Below, one piece after another: positions 54,431 through 63,054 of a DNA stretch of 64,000 bases (its first letter is position 1; each line of letters starts with the position of its first letter). Location of the stretch: the NCBI RefSeq assembly GCF_902859935.1, contig NZ_CADIKI010000013.1, forward strand, positions 124,001 through 188,000, written 5' to 3'. A program made the position numbers and the translations under genes. The stretch is from Paraburkholderia fynbosensis. Lineage in GTDB: Bacteria; Pseudomonadota; Gammaproteobacteria; Burkholderiales; Burkholderiaceae. The notes under the pieces were generated by a model that was not told the origin of the DNA, did no database searches, and saw only the letters and a program-made list of their open reading frames with translations.

Positions 54431-54781
54431 ATGAAAACCATTCTGGTCGTGGACGACGAGTTCGACATCCTCACGGTCTGGCGGCTGCTGCTGGAGCGGC
54501 ACGGCTATACCGTGATGACGGCGTCGAATGGGGCCGCCGCGCTCGAACAGATACGCAGGACACGGCCCGACGTCATCGTGTCGGACTGCATGATGCCGGT
54601 CATGTCGGGACTGCTGCTGTGCGCGGCGCTATATGCCGACCCCGCTCTGCGCGACATTCCTATCATCCTGTGCAGCGCGGCCTCGGACATTCCCGTGCAG
54701 CCGAATCCCACCATCGCCTACGCGCGCAAGCCGCTTTCTTTCGACGCGCTGCTCGCGATGCTCGAACGCATGTCGGCCTGA
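54431..54781 (+). CDS. single-domain response regulator (CheY-like)
   Basis: This 116-residue receiver-only protein has the acidic pocket VVDDEFD (Asp8, Asp9), phospho-acceptor Asp52 in VIVSDCMMPVMSG, Ser82 in ILCSAAS and Lys100 in YARKPLSF. There is no output domain, so it must act through a partner. It starts six bases after the KaiC-like gene, so the two are one operon; the receiver probably signals to or from the ATPase. No sensor kinase is adjacent. Confidence 0.92.
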   Translation: MKTILVVDDEFDILTVWRLLLERHGYTVMTASNGAAALEQIRRTRPDVIVSDCMMPVMSGLLLCAALYADPALRDIPIILCSAASDIPVQPNPTIAYARKPLSFDALLAMLERMSA

Positions 54782-55017
54782 CGGCCGTCGTCGCGACGCA
54801 GCGGCAGGCGAATGCCGCGCCACGTGCGCCTAACCCTCCGGCCCTCGAGGCACCCCTCCCCAACCGCGATGAAACGGCGACCCGCGCAGATTGAGACGAT
54901 CGCGCCATTTGTCGAGCCTTTGCCGCGTTCACCGATTGGACACCGCCTTTTACAGTGAGCCATCGGTCGCGCAACACCGGAACAGCGGAGCGCGTCGCAA
55001 CTTTCGGAGGCTCGGTG

Positions 55018-55647
55018 ATGAACAGCAATCGTGGGGCGGTTCCAGTTGCTTTCTTCGGGATCGCGGTGGGCGCGCTGGCGTTCGCCAATTTGTGGCGCGT
55101 GGCGCTCAGGGTATGGCATCTGCCCGCCGTGGCGGGAACCCTGCTGACAGTCGCGGCGCTCGCCGTGTGGCTCGTCGTTATGGCCGCGTACGGGCATAAG
55201 TGGCTCACGCAGGCCGCCGACGCCCGCGCGGAAATGCAGCATCCGGTGCAATCGTCGTTTGCGGCGCTCGGGCCGGTGTCGGGCCTGCTCGCCGCGCTCG
55301 CGCAACTGGCGCTCGGCGTGTATCTCCATGGACGGCTCTGGCAAGGCGGACGCAAGCCTGAACTGATCACGCCGGCCATTTATCTGCCGACCGTCGCGCC
55401 GAGCTTCGTCGCCGGGACGGCTGCCGCCGCCTTCGGTTTTCATCAGCTGGGAGAGCTGCTTTTCGGCGCCGGTGTGCTGTCATGGCTCGCACTCGAATCG
55501 CTGATCCTGCACCGCGCCGCCGTCCATGAGCCGCTGCCCGAAGCATTGCGCGCGATCCTCGGTGTGCAACTCGCGCCGCCGGTCGTCGGTGGCGTGACCT
55601 ATCTGAGCCTGAGCAGCGGCACGCCTGCTCTGTTCGCACTGGTGTGA
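55018..55647 (+). pseudogene. truncated TehA/SLAC1-family transporter, interrupted at its 3' end
   Basis: The 209-residue reading frame begins at an ATG with CGGAGG upstream and follows the voltage-dependent anion channel/TehA family (VPVAFFGIAVGALAFANLWRVA; GHKWLTQAADARAEMQHPVQSSFAAL; TPAIYLPTVAPSFVAGTAAAAFGF; LPEALRAILGVQLAPPVVGGVTYLSLSSGTPALFAL). It then stops where the family continues for about 100 further residues and three or more membrane spans. The stop codon TGA (55645-55647) lies inside TGTGAACA at the border of the Tn7-like end. The protein is almost certainly non-functional, and the missing 3' part is not in the window. Confidence 0.85.
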
Positions 55648-55793
55648 ACAAACAATAGGGTTTGACACAAGCAGTTCCATAAAATCAGATACCTAGCGAT
55701 TTTCCAGACTAAGGTTGGTGCAAATAAAGTTCGACACAAACGTCTCTCGACTCAATGGACGCAATGAACTTGTAACATTAGAGGTTGACACAA
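55643..55793 (+). mobile_element. Tn7-like transposon left end with three TnsB-type repeats
   Basis: TGTGAACA (55643-55650) abuts three directly repeated 20-mers: AACAATAGGGTTTGACACAA (55651-55670), GCAAATAAAGTTCGACACAA (55720-55739) and AACATTAGAGGTTGACACAA (55774-55793). The first and third agree at 17 of 20 positions, the first and second at 14. Tn7's own left end has the same plan: TGTG plus four bases, then a site beginning GACAATAAAGT, with three spaced TnsB sites in about 150 bp. The motif interrupts a tehA-family gene, and base composition changes to the right. A Tn5053/Mu-like relative is possible; no transposase is visible in the window. Confidence 0.72.
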
Positions 55794-55796
55794 AAG

Positions 55797-56179
55797 GCCG
55801 GGCTTTCGCTACTCGTCTGCCGCACTTCACCGCGGTGTCGTACGCTTATCCTCTGTCGTTTGTCGTGGTAAGCAGGAGCCGCTTCGATGCGCTCTCACCT
55901 GACATGCGGGCCGCCATACAAACCGCGGCGGCTGAGACAGAGCGCCTGGAGTGGGAAGCGCTTCCTGAACGCGTCAAAGCCAATTACGCCGCCATGGAAC
56001 GTGCCGGTGTCGATGTACACGAATCCGTTGGGGTGGCCCTTCGTCTTGCTATGCGTGCAGCAGGTGCCGCGCGCACGGCCAATTGGTTTGAGCAGGCGCC
56101 GTCCGACGCACGCGCACTGCTGGTCCGTTCGTCTCGGGAGGATGTCAGCGACCCCTGCGGCAAATCAATCGCCCGATAA
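55797..56179 (+). pseudogene. 3' fragment of a TRAP-type solute-binding protein (DctP family)
   Basis: The frame gives LPHFTAVSYAYPLSFVVVSRSRFDALSPDMRAAIQTAAAETERLEWEALPERVKANYAAMERAGVDVHES, which is the C-terminal third of a DctP-family periplasmic binding protein (the helix after the AYPL strand). The N-terminal two-thirds and signal peptide are missing, and the fragment begins directly after the third transposon repeat. It is a scar of cargo loss beside the element end. Confidence 0.7.
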
Positions 56180-56243
56180 CGTTTCGAGTGGATCCCCTAC
56201 CGGCCGGTGCCGCATCGTCGCGGAATAACCGTGCCGATGGGAC

Positions 56244-56984
56244 CTACAGCAAATCGTTCTGTTGAGCTAGACGCGCGGCCTCGTTAATCCGGCTTGTGCC
56301 CATTCTCTCGTTTATTCGTGAGTACATGGAATAGATGCTCGCGACCGAGAGTCCCATGCTCTTCGCCACCTCCTGTGCCGGTTCCGCTATCAGCACCAGC
56401 CGAAGTGCAGTCAGATCGCGTTCCTCGAGTTCAAACTTGTCAACCATCAAGTTGCGCCGCGCCATCATGCGTACATCCAGAAGCGTCATTGCTATTGCGC
56501 GTAAGAGCGCCTGCCATTCAAACAGTCGCGCTTCCCCTCCATCTCCAACTTCGACTTCGCTCGCGACATGTAACACGCCAAGCAGCGATGTCCCGCGTGA
56601 ATGTGCAGGGACGATCAGATTGCTGCGAAACCCGTATTGACGGGCCGTAGCGCACATAGCACGTTGGCCTGCACTGGTTATGTGGATGCTACTGCCCAGC
56701 GCTGGCATCGCATTGACCCGTGCGTACTGAAGATACGGGTCGTTGCTGTACCAATGGCGGTGCTGATAGATCTGAATCCACTCCGGGTTGCATCCAACGA
56801 GGAAGCGATAATCGGTCGTGAGTCCGTTCGTGTCCACGCGGAAGGAACTGAAGATAAACGAGGGAACCTGAAGCCGCGAGAAAATGGCTCTGAGCCGCGG
56901 ATGGAGTTCTATGTCGTCGCTGCACTCGCCTAGCACATTGATTGCGGCCAGCACTTCCCCGATATTCGCTTGCATTCCCTGCAC
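56244..56984 (-). CDS. LuxR-type regulator with autoinducer-binding domain (solo)
   Basis: This 246-residue regulator has an N-terminal autoinducer-binding-like domain (FSSFRVDTNGLTTDYRFLVGCNPEWIQIYQHRHWYSNDPYLQYARVNAMPALG), in which the conserved W, Y and DP of acyl-homoserine-lactone receptors can be matched. The C-terminal LuxR helix-turn-helix is a variant (LTALRLVLIAEPAQEVAKSMGLSVASIYSMYSRINERMGTSRINEAARLA). The start is a GTG at 56984 or an ATG nine bases later. No luxI gene is near, so it is a solo receptor. It is the last gene of an operon with a GGDEF protein and a small protein, linking quorum-type sensing to cyclic-di-GMP. Confidence 0.85.
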   Translation of the reverse strand: MQGMQANIGEVLAAINVLGECSDDIELHPRLRAIFSRLQVPSFIFSSFRVDTNGLTTDYRFLVGCNPEWIQIYQHRHWYSNDPYLQYARVNAMPALGSSIHITSAGQRAMCATARQYGFRSNLIVPAHSRGTSLLGVLHVASEVEVGDGGEARLFEWQALLRAIAMTLLDVRMMARRNLMVDKFELEERDLTALRLVLIAEPAQEVAKSMGLSVASIYSMYSRINERMGTSRINEAARLAQQNDLL

Positions 56985-57009
56985 AGCCTTTTAGAAATAT
57001 TAGGTTCGC

Positions 57010-57279
57010 TTATTCTTCTTGGCTTACAACCTGGCGAATTTTCTCTTGAATGGCACTATAGTGCCGTTCCAACTCCGCGAAATACGGGTCCGCAGTCAGA
57101 TAGTCGTACGCGGCAGCTTGCGCATCCACCAAAACGGAGTGGATGAAGGATGTGTCATCCGCCTGAATAAGCTCTCGCTCAAGGAGGATCAGTGCGCCAC
57201 GCACCAGTAGTCTCACGCTTACACGCTCCCGTCCGACCACGACTTCGGCAGCGTAAACAACAGTTTCCCGATTTTTCAC
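57010..57279 (-). CDS. small protein of unknown function in the GGDEF-LuxR operon
   Basis: This 89-residue soluble protein (MKNRETVVYAAEVVVGRERVSVRLLVRGALILLERELIQADDTSFIHSVLVDAQAAAYDYLTADPYFAELERHYSAIQEKIRQVVSQEE) starts at a GTG with no clear ribosome site. The pattern is a short beta-rich N-terminus and a long amphipathic C-terminal helix. It sits 25 bases before luxR and 44 bases after the GGDEF gene, all on the minus strand. I recognise no family; position suggests an adaptor in the same signalling unit. Confidence 0.6.
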   Translation of the reverse strand: MKNRETVVYAAEVVVGRERVSVRLLVRGALILLERELIQADDTSFIHSVLVDAQAAAYDYLTADPYFAELERHYSAIQEKIRQVVSQEE

Positions 57280-57323
57280 TTACTGCGTCAGCCATGAGTT
57301 TTACTTATATAAGTTTAGCTTCT

Positions 57324-59528
57324 TCAAGGGCTCGCAACCTGTCTCAATAATTGAAAGGCCGCGTTCGCGTCGAGATGAGCGTCGAAGTACTCTAGTACCG
57401 ATACCAACGAGTCGGGGGCTACCTTTGCAGGCAGCTCTTCCGATTCCAGCATAACTGTCCGCCCCGAATGTGTTACGCACCCGACTGCGAAGGCCAATAT
57501 ATCGGCCGAACATGACTGGGGTGCAATTACCACACCCCGGATCGGACTATTCTTGAGTATCTCAAACGCGCCAAAGGCGCCCGAGAAGGTGCCAAGCATC
57601 AGGCGCACACCCGTGCTGGCAAGTGCAACGGCGCGTTCTGCCGCGAGGACGGGCTCGTCAGAAAACGCGATTTCCGGGATTTCCAGCACAAATTCATGCG
57701 GCATAAATTCAAATCTCCGCATGAGTTCGCGAACGATGAAGGCACAGTCGACATTGAGAAACTGTTCTTTGTCCAGGGGATAGCTAAGTCGTGTAGGCTC
57801 AGTGCCGTCTTCGCGCCAGTTCGAGAGGGTGAGGCACATCTGAGCGAGGGCGAACTCAGTTATCGGTCCAAGCAGCCCGTTTTCTTCGTTGATGGACAGG
57901 GAGGATTTCACGGGCAGCAGGTAGCCGTTCTCCTCCTGGACGGCAACTTCGACACGAAAGCCTTCCACGCTCTTGCTGTGGGTCTCACGGACGGGGTAAA
58001 AGGCAAGCTGGAGACTTCCGTCGCTTAACGCACTGCGCACGCGTTGCTCGTTTTCAACCGCCCGCCGCCTGCTCACGCGCATCTCGTTTGAATAGTGTCG
58101 CCAGATCGTCTTGTGCGTGCTCGCCATCTGCGCCTTCGCGGCGTACATCGCCTCGTCGGCCTCGCGAATAAGCGTCGACACACTATTGTCACTGCATGCA
58201 TGTATCGAGACTCCAATGCTTGCCTGAATATCAAAAACGCTTCCGCGCAGAGTAACCGCCGTCTCAAATATGGCGATAATCGCATCTATCACCTTGTGTG
58301 TCGCAGGATAGACGTCTGCATCGCTATCTTCAGGCGTCACAATCACAAGGAATTCATCGCCGCCAAACCGGCCGACAGTGTGAGGCGAAAGCCCTTGCCG
58401 AAGTCGCATGGAAATTTTCTTCAACAACTGGTCGCCGGCTTCGTGGCCGAGCGAGTCGTTAACCTGTTTAAGATTGCCCAAGTCGATGTAGACGACAGCG
58501 AGGCGGTTCAGGCGTGACTGCCTTGCCATTTCCTCGTTTAACCGCGCGAGTAAGCCATGGCGATTCCACAGATCCGTGAGTGTGTCAGTCTCGGAAAGAA
58601 GTCGAAGGCGGTCGCGACTCTTGAAGAGGCGATGTACGAGTACCGATATCGCGATCACGAATATCGCGAATAAGAAAGATAGCAAGGCGGTGCTCGTGAG
58701 ATACACCGATTTCATGTTGTTATAGGGCGTCAGCGCATCCGAACGACAAAGGGACACCTCGACGTGAAGCGGATAGCCCGGGACGGTCCGCTGCGCAGTT
58801 ATCTGGTCCGCAGGTTTCCAGGCGGGTTCTCGACTATCGCGACCTTTCGCCTGCTTGTCTGTTGCCGTCTCCTCGGTCCCGTCATCGGAAAGCTTTGAGC
58901 CGTCCTGTAGGAAGACAGCCGCCGAGCCGTTCTCCCCGAGCGCGGCTACGTCAGTAAATCCGCGTGTGAGGTAGCCTCGGTCCTCGGAGACGACCACCAC
59001 GCCCGCGAATTTTCCGTCCTTTGTCTCCAGCCGACGCGTCAGTTGAACTGTCCATCTCCCGGAGACTCGGCCGAGCACCGGTTTGCTGATGTAGAGTCCA
59101 TGGACATCAGTGTTCCGATGGACCGCAAAGTGCTTGCGGTCAGTAATGTAAACGCCGCCGGCGTAGGGGATAGTGCTTTGTAGGATACGTCCGGCGGGGT
59201 CGACAATCGAGACTTGGGCCGCAGTTTCTCTCGTGAAAAAACCCACGTCTTGCAGCGTCTTTAGGTTGACTGACGCTGGGTCTTTTTCAAATTGAAGTTT
59301 CACCACGAGCGCGATGACATCCACATCGTGAATCGTGGTCTCCGTGTGCTGGACCAGAGCATCAGCTAAGACATCTGCCTTGGCCTGAGCCGCCTGTAAC
59401 ACCTCCACCCTTTCCGTAGATAGCCGGGTCAGCACGCCAATCCAGACGACGGCGAGTACCAGGACGCCCACGGCTGGAATCAGGATAACGCTTCGAAACT
59501 GGCGTTTTGCGGAAGGGTTTTTGGACAT
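57324..59528 (-). CDS. membrane diguanylate cyclase with Cache-type sensor and degenerate EAL domain
   Basis: This 734-residue protein has TM1 (about 13-33), a periplasmic double-Cache/PDC-type sensor (about 40-285, YAGGVYITDRKHFAVHRNTDVHGLYISKPVLGRVSGRWTVQLTRRL), TM2 (about 290-312), a GGDEF domain (about 325-490) with canonical GGDEF at 389-393, and an EAL-like C-terminal domain in which the EAL is not preserved (GFRVEVAVQ; LEIPEIAF). It should make cyclic-di-GMP, while the EAL-like part is probably a non-catalytic receptor. I chose the ATG at 59528; a frame extension upstream is out of family. It heads the operon with the small protein and the LuxR solo. Confidence 0.9.
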   Translation of the reverse strand: MSKNPSAKRQFRSVILIPAVGVLVLAVVWIGVLTRLSTERVEVLQAAQAKADVLADALVQHTETTIHDVDVIALVVKLQFEKDPASVNLKTLQDVGFFTRETAAQVSIVDPAGRILQSTIPYAGGVYITDRKHFAVHRNTDVHGLYISKPVLGRVSGRWTVQLTRRLETKDGKFAGVVVVSEDRGYLTRGFTDVAALGENGSAAVFLQDGSKLSDDGTEETATDKQAKGRDSREPAWKPADQITAQRTVPGYPLHVEVSLCRSDALTPYNNMKSVYLTSTALLSFLFAIFVIAISVLVHRLFKSRDRLRLLSETDTLTDLWNRHGLLARLNEEMARQSRLNRLAVVYIDLGNLKQVNDSLGHEAGDQLLKKISMRLRQGLSPHTVGRFGGDEFLVIVTPEDSDADVYPATHKVIDAIIAIFETAVTLRGSVFDIQASIGVSIHACSDNSVSTLIREADEAMYAAKAQMASTHKTIWRHYSNEMRVSRRRAVENEQRVRSALSDGSLQLAFYPVRETHSKSVEGFRVEVAVQEENGYLLPVKSSLSINEENGLLGPITEFALAQMCLTLSNWREDGTEPTRLSYPLDKEQFLNVDCAFIVRELMRRFEFMPHEFVLEIPEIAFSDEPVLAAERAVALASTGVRLMLGTFSGAFGAFEILKNSPIRGVVIAPQSCSADILAFAVGCVTHSGRTVMLESEELPAKVAPDSLVSVLEYFDAHLDANAAFQLLRQVASP

Positions 59529-59641
59529 GTCGCCAATCGTTCGGTACAGGCTCTGGCGATTGTACAGAATGCGCCGAGCTATTCTGGTGAGAAGCGCCCC
59601 ACCGCAAAGGGGCGTCTTCCGGGCACGCGCTAAAAAGCGCG

Positions 59642-59944
59642 TCAGCGCGGCTGGGGAAAGCCCTTGCACTGCCGCCATAGGTTGAGGAACGGCCGGATAC
59701 TGACACTCGCATAAAGTCCTGCGACCGTGTACGGCTCTGCCTCAATAAAAGCGTTCGCCTCCTCGAGAGTCTCAAAATCTAGCACAAGCAAGCTACCAAC
59801 CGGTGTCACCCCGTCGTCCGCCAGCAGCGGCCCCGCGAAGGCAAACTGTTCTGAGAATTTCGCGAGGTACTCGCGGTGTGCTGGGCGTAGCGTCGGTCTC
59901 AGGTCTGTTCCTGGCGCGTCGATGTTATAGAACGAGTAAAGCAT
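59642..59944 (-). CDS. YciI-like protein
   Basis: This 100-residue YCII-fold protein (MLYSFYNIDAPGTDLRPTLRPAHREYLAKFSEQFAFAGPLLADDGVTPVGSLLVLDFETLEEANAFIEAEPYTVAGLYASVSIRPFLNLW) has the family histidine in RPAHREYL, a GSLLVLDF strand and the AEPYTVAGLY segment. GAGGG lies upstream of the ATG. YciI-like proteins are small dehydratase- or muconolactone-isomerase-like enzymes, mostly uncharacterised. Its start lies 2 bases after the MFS stop, so it is the last gene of a catabolic operon. Confidence 0.85.
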   Translation of the reverse strand: MLYSFYNIDAPGTDLRPTLRPAHREYLAKFSEQFAFAGPLLADDGVTPVGSLLVLDFETLEEANAFIEAEPYTVAGLYASVSIRPFLNLWRQCKGFPQPR

Positions 59945-59946
59945 CG

Positions 59947-61215
59947 TTAAACGGCCCTCTCTATGTAAATGTTTCTTCCTCGCGTTTCGACCAGACACAT
60001 CCCGGCCAGCAGACCGACTCCGGATACCGCGGCCAATAGTGCGACTGAATAAGTCATCCCCTGCATACCAAACCGGTCTATCAGCGAGCCAATCAGCGGC
60101 TGCAGGATTGCCGCAGCCATGAACATGCTGGTATTCGTGACCCCGATAGCCATGCCCGCTGAGTTCGGATCGTTCACCTCTTTGGCGATGGCCCAGATGA
60201 GCGTGTAACTGGTGGAGGCCATACCTTGAATCGCGAATACGACATAGCTCTCGCCAGAGAACGTGTTCATCGGACCCAACATGGGCACCCACGAGACGAG
60301 ATAGACAGTTCCCAGGATCAGCAGCAGCCCCTTGCGGTTACCCAGCCGATCGGACGCCCGCCCCAAGAAGAGTGCCGTAACCGAATGACAGAGAATCATG
60401 ACAAGGACATGCATGGACGCCTCGCCCTTACTTAGACCGATGAATTTGACGAGATACGGTACTGCCCATAGGCTGGTGAATGCGAAGAACGTCCCGCAAA
60501 TGCCAAATCCCACCCAAAAGCACGGCCATGTACGTGCGTTGGTAACCACATCGCGCAACTGCCGGACCCACGACGGCCGGGAACGCGGAGGAACGCTGGG
60601 TTGACCGTCCGGGTGCGGCAGTCCAAGGTCGGCGGGCTTGTCCCGCACGAACACTGCGATGAGCGCTCCGGCTACGAGGGTGAGACCGCCGATGCCGCCA
60701 ATGACGACGCGCCAGCTAACGACCTGAGACATCATCTGTAGCGGCGCAGTCGACAATATCGATCCCAGGTTACCAAAGAGCAGGGTAAGTCCACTCAGCG
60801 TCGCAAACTGCCGTGCCGAGAACCAAGAAGCGTTCAATCGCAGCAACGCGACAAACGGGACGGCAGCTCCAAGACCAATGAGTCCACGTCCGATGCACGC
60901 GACTTCGACAGTGTGAGCGCTCGCGAAGACGAATGCGCCGAGTGCCGCCGTCACGCAGCCGGCCACCAGTATCCGCCGCGGCCCCAAGGTATCAGCAATA
61001 ACGCCGGTCGGAATCTGCATAGCCATCACGGCAAAGAAGAAAACTGCCGTGATAGATCCGAGTTCCGTGCTGGTCGCGGAGAATGCCTTTTGTAGCTCAA
61101 TCGATAGTGCTGCAGGTGCAACTCGATGAAAGAACGACACCATGTATGCCACAATCGTAAGCCAGAATGCAGTCCACTGTGCGAGTCGTAGTCTTCGTTG
61201 GGCGTTCGCTTCCAT
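59947..61215 (-). CDS. MFS transporter
   Basis: This 422-residue, 12-TM permease has LTIVAYMVSFFHRVAPAALSIELQKAF in TM1, MAMQIPTGVIADTLGPRRILVAGCVTAALG (motif A-like) and GRGLIGLGAAVPFVALLRLNASWFS. ASTSYTLIWAIAKEVNDPNSAGMAIGVTNTSMFM is typical of the second half. A short GTCTCC leader precedes the ATG at 61215. It lies between the cupin and YciI genes, probably importing the compound metabolised by this cluster; the substrate is unknown. Confidence 0.87.
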   Translation of the reverse strand: MEANAQRRLRLAQWTAFWLTIVAYMVSFFHRVAPAALSIELQKAFSATSTELGSITAVFFFAVMAMQIPTGVIADTLGPRRILVAGCVTAALGAFVFASAHTVEVACIGRGLIGLGAAVPFVALLRLNASWFSARQFATLSGLTLLFGNLGSILSTAPLQMMSQVVSWRVVIGGIGGLTLVAGALIAVFVRDKPADLGLPHPDGQPSVPPRSRPSWVRQLRDVVTNARTWPCFWVGFGICGTFFAFTSLWAVPYLVKFIGLSKGEASMHVLVMILCHSVTALFLGRASDRLGNRKGLLLILGTVYLVSWVPMLGPMNTFSGESYVVFAIQGMASTSYTLIWAIAKEVNDPNSAGMAIGVTNTSMFMAAAILQPLIGSLIDRFGMQGMTYSVALLAAVSGVGLLAGMCLVETRGRNIYIERAV

Positions 61216-61226
61216 TGGAGACCCTT

Positions 61227-61640
61227 TCACGCAGCCACCGCAGCCGGTACCGCCGTCGCAATAGCGTGCTCTTTCACGTAATAGTGGATTTCGAGAAGCA
61301 TGCAACCGCTTTCCGACTTAAATGGGCCATGGAACGCGCCAGGCGGGCGGCACGCATATGTGTTGGGACCAAACGGTGTCCCGCCTTGCCCGTTCGCGTC
61401 GTTGCCAACAGTCAGGTCACCCTGCACGAGATAGACTTCTTCCCAGTACGCGTGCACAAACGGGGCGGTCGTATAATTGCCCGCTGCGAAGCGCAGCAGT
61501 CGGGTTCTGCAGCCGGTGGCGGTTTCCGGGGAAAGAGAGCCACAAAGAATTTTCTCCTCGATTCCTTGCGGATAGCCCGAAGGCACGCTCCAGCCTTCAT
61601 TCAGGTCCAGCGAGACAAACTCAAGATGCGGCTTCAGCAT
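61227..61640 (-). CDS. cupin-domain protein (ChrR-like anti-sigma/dioxygenase-type cupin)
   Basis: This 137-residue single cupin has GCRTRLLRFAAGNYTTAPFVHAYWEEVYLVQGDLTVGNDANGQGGTPFGPNTYACRPPGAFHGPFKSESGCMLLEIHYYV, with metal-ligand histidine and glutamate in VHAYWEEVYLVQG and a second histidine in GAFHGPF. It starts with TAGGAGAA upstream. It lies 11 bases before the MFS gene. It could be an isomerase or oxygenase of the cluster's substrate; the function is not defined. Confidence 0.84.
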   Translation of the reverse strand: MLKPHLEFVSLDLNEGWSVPSGYPQGIEEKILCGSLSPETATGCRTRLLRFAAGNYTTAPFVHAYWEEVYLVQGDLTVGNDANGQGGTPFGPNTYACRPPGAFHGPFKSESGCMLLEIHYYVKEHAIATAVPAAVAA

Positions 61641-61653
61641 TGATGTTCTCCTA

Positions 61654-62319
61654 TTAAAGAACTTTGATTTGATATTCACAGGCAAGAGTGCGACCCAGTA
61701 CCGGGTCGTGCAGCTCGACGCGGAAGAACTCGGCTCCAATCACGGTGCCCTTGACGGGCACGTTCCCCCGAAGAGGAAGTTGCCGTGGTCGAATGGCACC
61801 TCGAGCCTTGAGAGCAATTCCCGCGGGTGCAACAACTCGGCTACAGACCCTTCCTGATATAACCGCTCGATGCCATCCGTTGTGGCGAAGCTGCGCAGGA
61901 CCAGTTGGTTCCAATGGTCCTCCACTTCGTCGAATCGCCAGCGGTCGCCACTCAAGGGCTTTGCGCAGACCTGTTTGGAAAGCGCTACGTCATGGGTCTC
62001 GAGCGCCCGGTCAGTGTGGTCTGAGCCGACCGTGACGTACAGTTGGCCGTCTGCATTAAAAAGGCAAAACTCCTCCTCGCCGCTTGAGCTAGCCCCGACG
62101 GCCTCGATGACCGGTTCAGTCGTGAGCAAGGGCGCGAGCCACGCGGTAAAGCGTCGGAATCTGTTTAGGCGGCGCAACGCCGATCGCCGCGAGTTCATCG
62201 ATGTGGTGTTGAACGGCCTCCGAATTCCGGCCGGTCCATCCGGCTATGGTGAGATCTATCGCGACCAGCTGTATCGTGCGGCTAATGTCGCTCTGTTCAG
62301 TGAATTTGTGGACGTTCAC
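61654..62319 (-). pseudogene. DUF2848 protein with two compensating frameshifts
   Basis: Three frame segments join into one DUF2848 protein. The N-terminal part is IAGWTGRNSEAVQHHIDELAAIGVAPPKQIPTLYRVA. The middle part, in another frame, is LLTTEPVIEAVGASSSGEEEFCLFNADGQLYVTVGSDHTDRALETHDVALSKQVCAKPLSGDRWRFDEVEDHWNQLVLRSF. The C-terminal part, back in the first frame, is VPVKGTVIGAEFFRVELHDPVLGRTLACEYQIKVL. The shifts fall near 62125 and near 61770, the latter in a run of five G residues. Whether decay or base-calling error, the gene as given cannot make the protein. It lies three bases downstream of the aminotransferase fragment. Confidence 0.78.
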
Positions 62320-62322
62320 GGT

Positions 62323-62895
62323 TTAGATTGCGCGGAGAATGGCGGTGGCCGCGTCGAGCGTTTCTTCTTTCTTGGCGAAACAGAACCGCAGGAGCTTCGA
62401 CTTCGCATACTGAGAGCCGAAGCCGGACATCGGCAGCCCGGCAACACCGTGGCATTCGATGAGATGGTTCGCAAACTCCGTATCCGGAAGTTCGGATATC
62501 GCCGAATAGTCGACCATCTGGAAATAGCCGCCGCCGGTTGGCATGAAGCTGAAGCGCGAGCTACCCAATCCCTCAAGGAAGCGATTGCGCTTCTGAAGAA
62601 ATAGTTGCGGCAAATCGCAATACGCGGCGTCATCCAGTACGGCAGCCATAGCTTGCTGCAGCGGCGTGGGCGCAGCGTACGTGTTGAACTGGAGAACCTT
62701 GCGGATTTCGTTGGTCAAGGCTGTCGCACCGATTGCGTATCCAATTCTCCAGCCGGTAACGTGCATTGTTTTGCCGAGCGATCCCACCACGACAGTTCTC
62801 TCGCGCAGTCGTGCATCCGACATCGCCGTAATGTGCTGTTGTGGGGCAAAGACTCCGTTGCAAATATCAAGCGCATATCTTTTCCTGAGGGTGTC
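62323..62895 (-). pseudogene. 3' half of a class I/II aminotransferase
   Basis: The frame encodes the C-terminal half of a PLP-dependent aminotransferase: YALDICNGVFAPQQHITAMSDARLRERTVVVGSLGKTMHVTGWRIGYAIGA with the PLP lysine in SLGKT, then FSFMPTGGGYFQMVDYSAISELPDTEFANHLIECHGVAGLPMSGFG and LLRFCFAKKEETLDAATAIL. The N-terminal ~200 residues are missing; an in-frame stop precedes position 62895. The nearest relatives are methionine/kynurenine-type aminotransferases. An ATG at 62823 could start a short product but would lack the large domain. Confidence 0.75.
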
Positions 62896-63054
62896 GGCTC
62901 ACATTGCTTCGTGTGCTTCGCAGGTTTACCGTGCCGCGAAGTTTAGGGGGCAGGTCTCCAAGAAATCACGGCATCCAATTCCCATTGACAATCGATTGCC
63001 GAACTGGAAGAAGGCCGGGCAATGATTCGACGATTCCCCGCTCATTGCTCAGTC

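Noticed and set aside
59595..59642. Terminator between the YciI and GGDEF genes
   Set aside because: Two short stems (CGCCCC/GGGGCG and ACGCGCT/AGCGCGT) are present, but no T tract follows on either strand.
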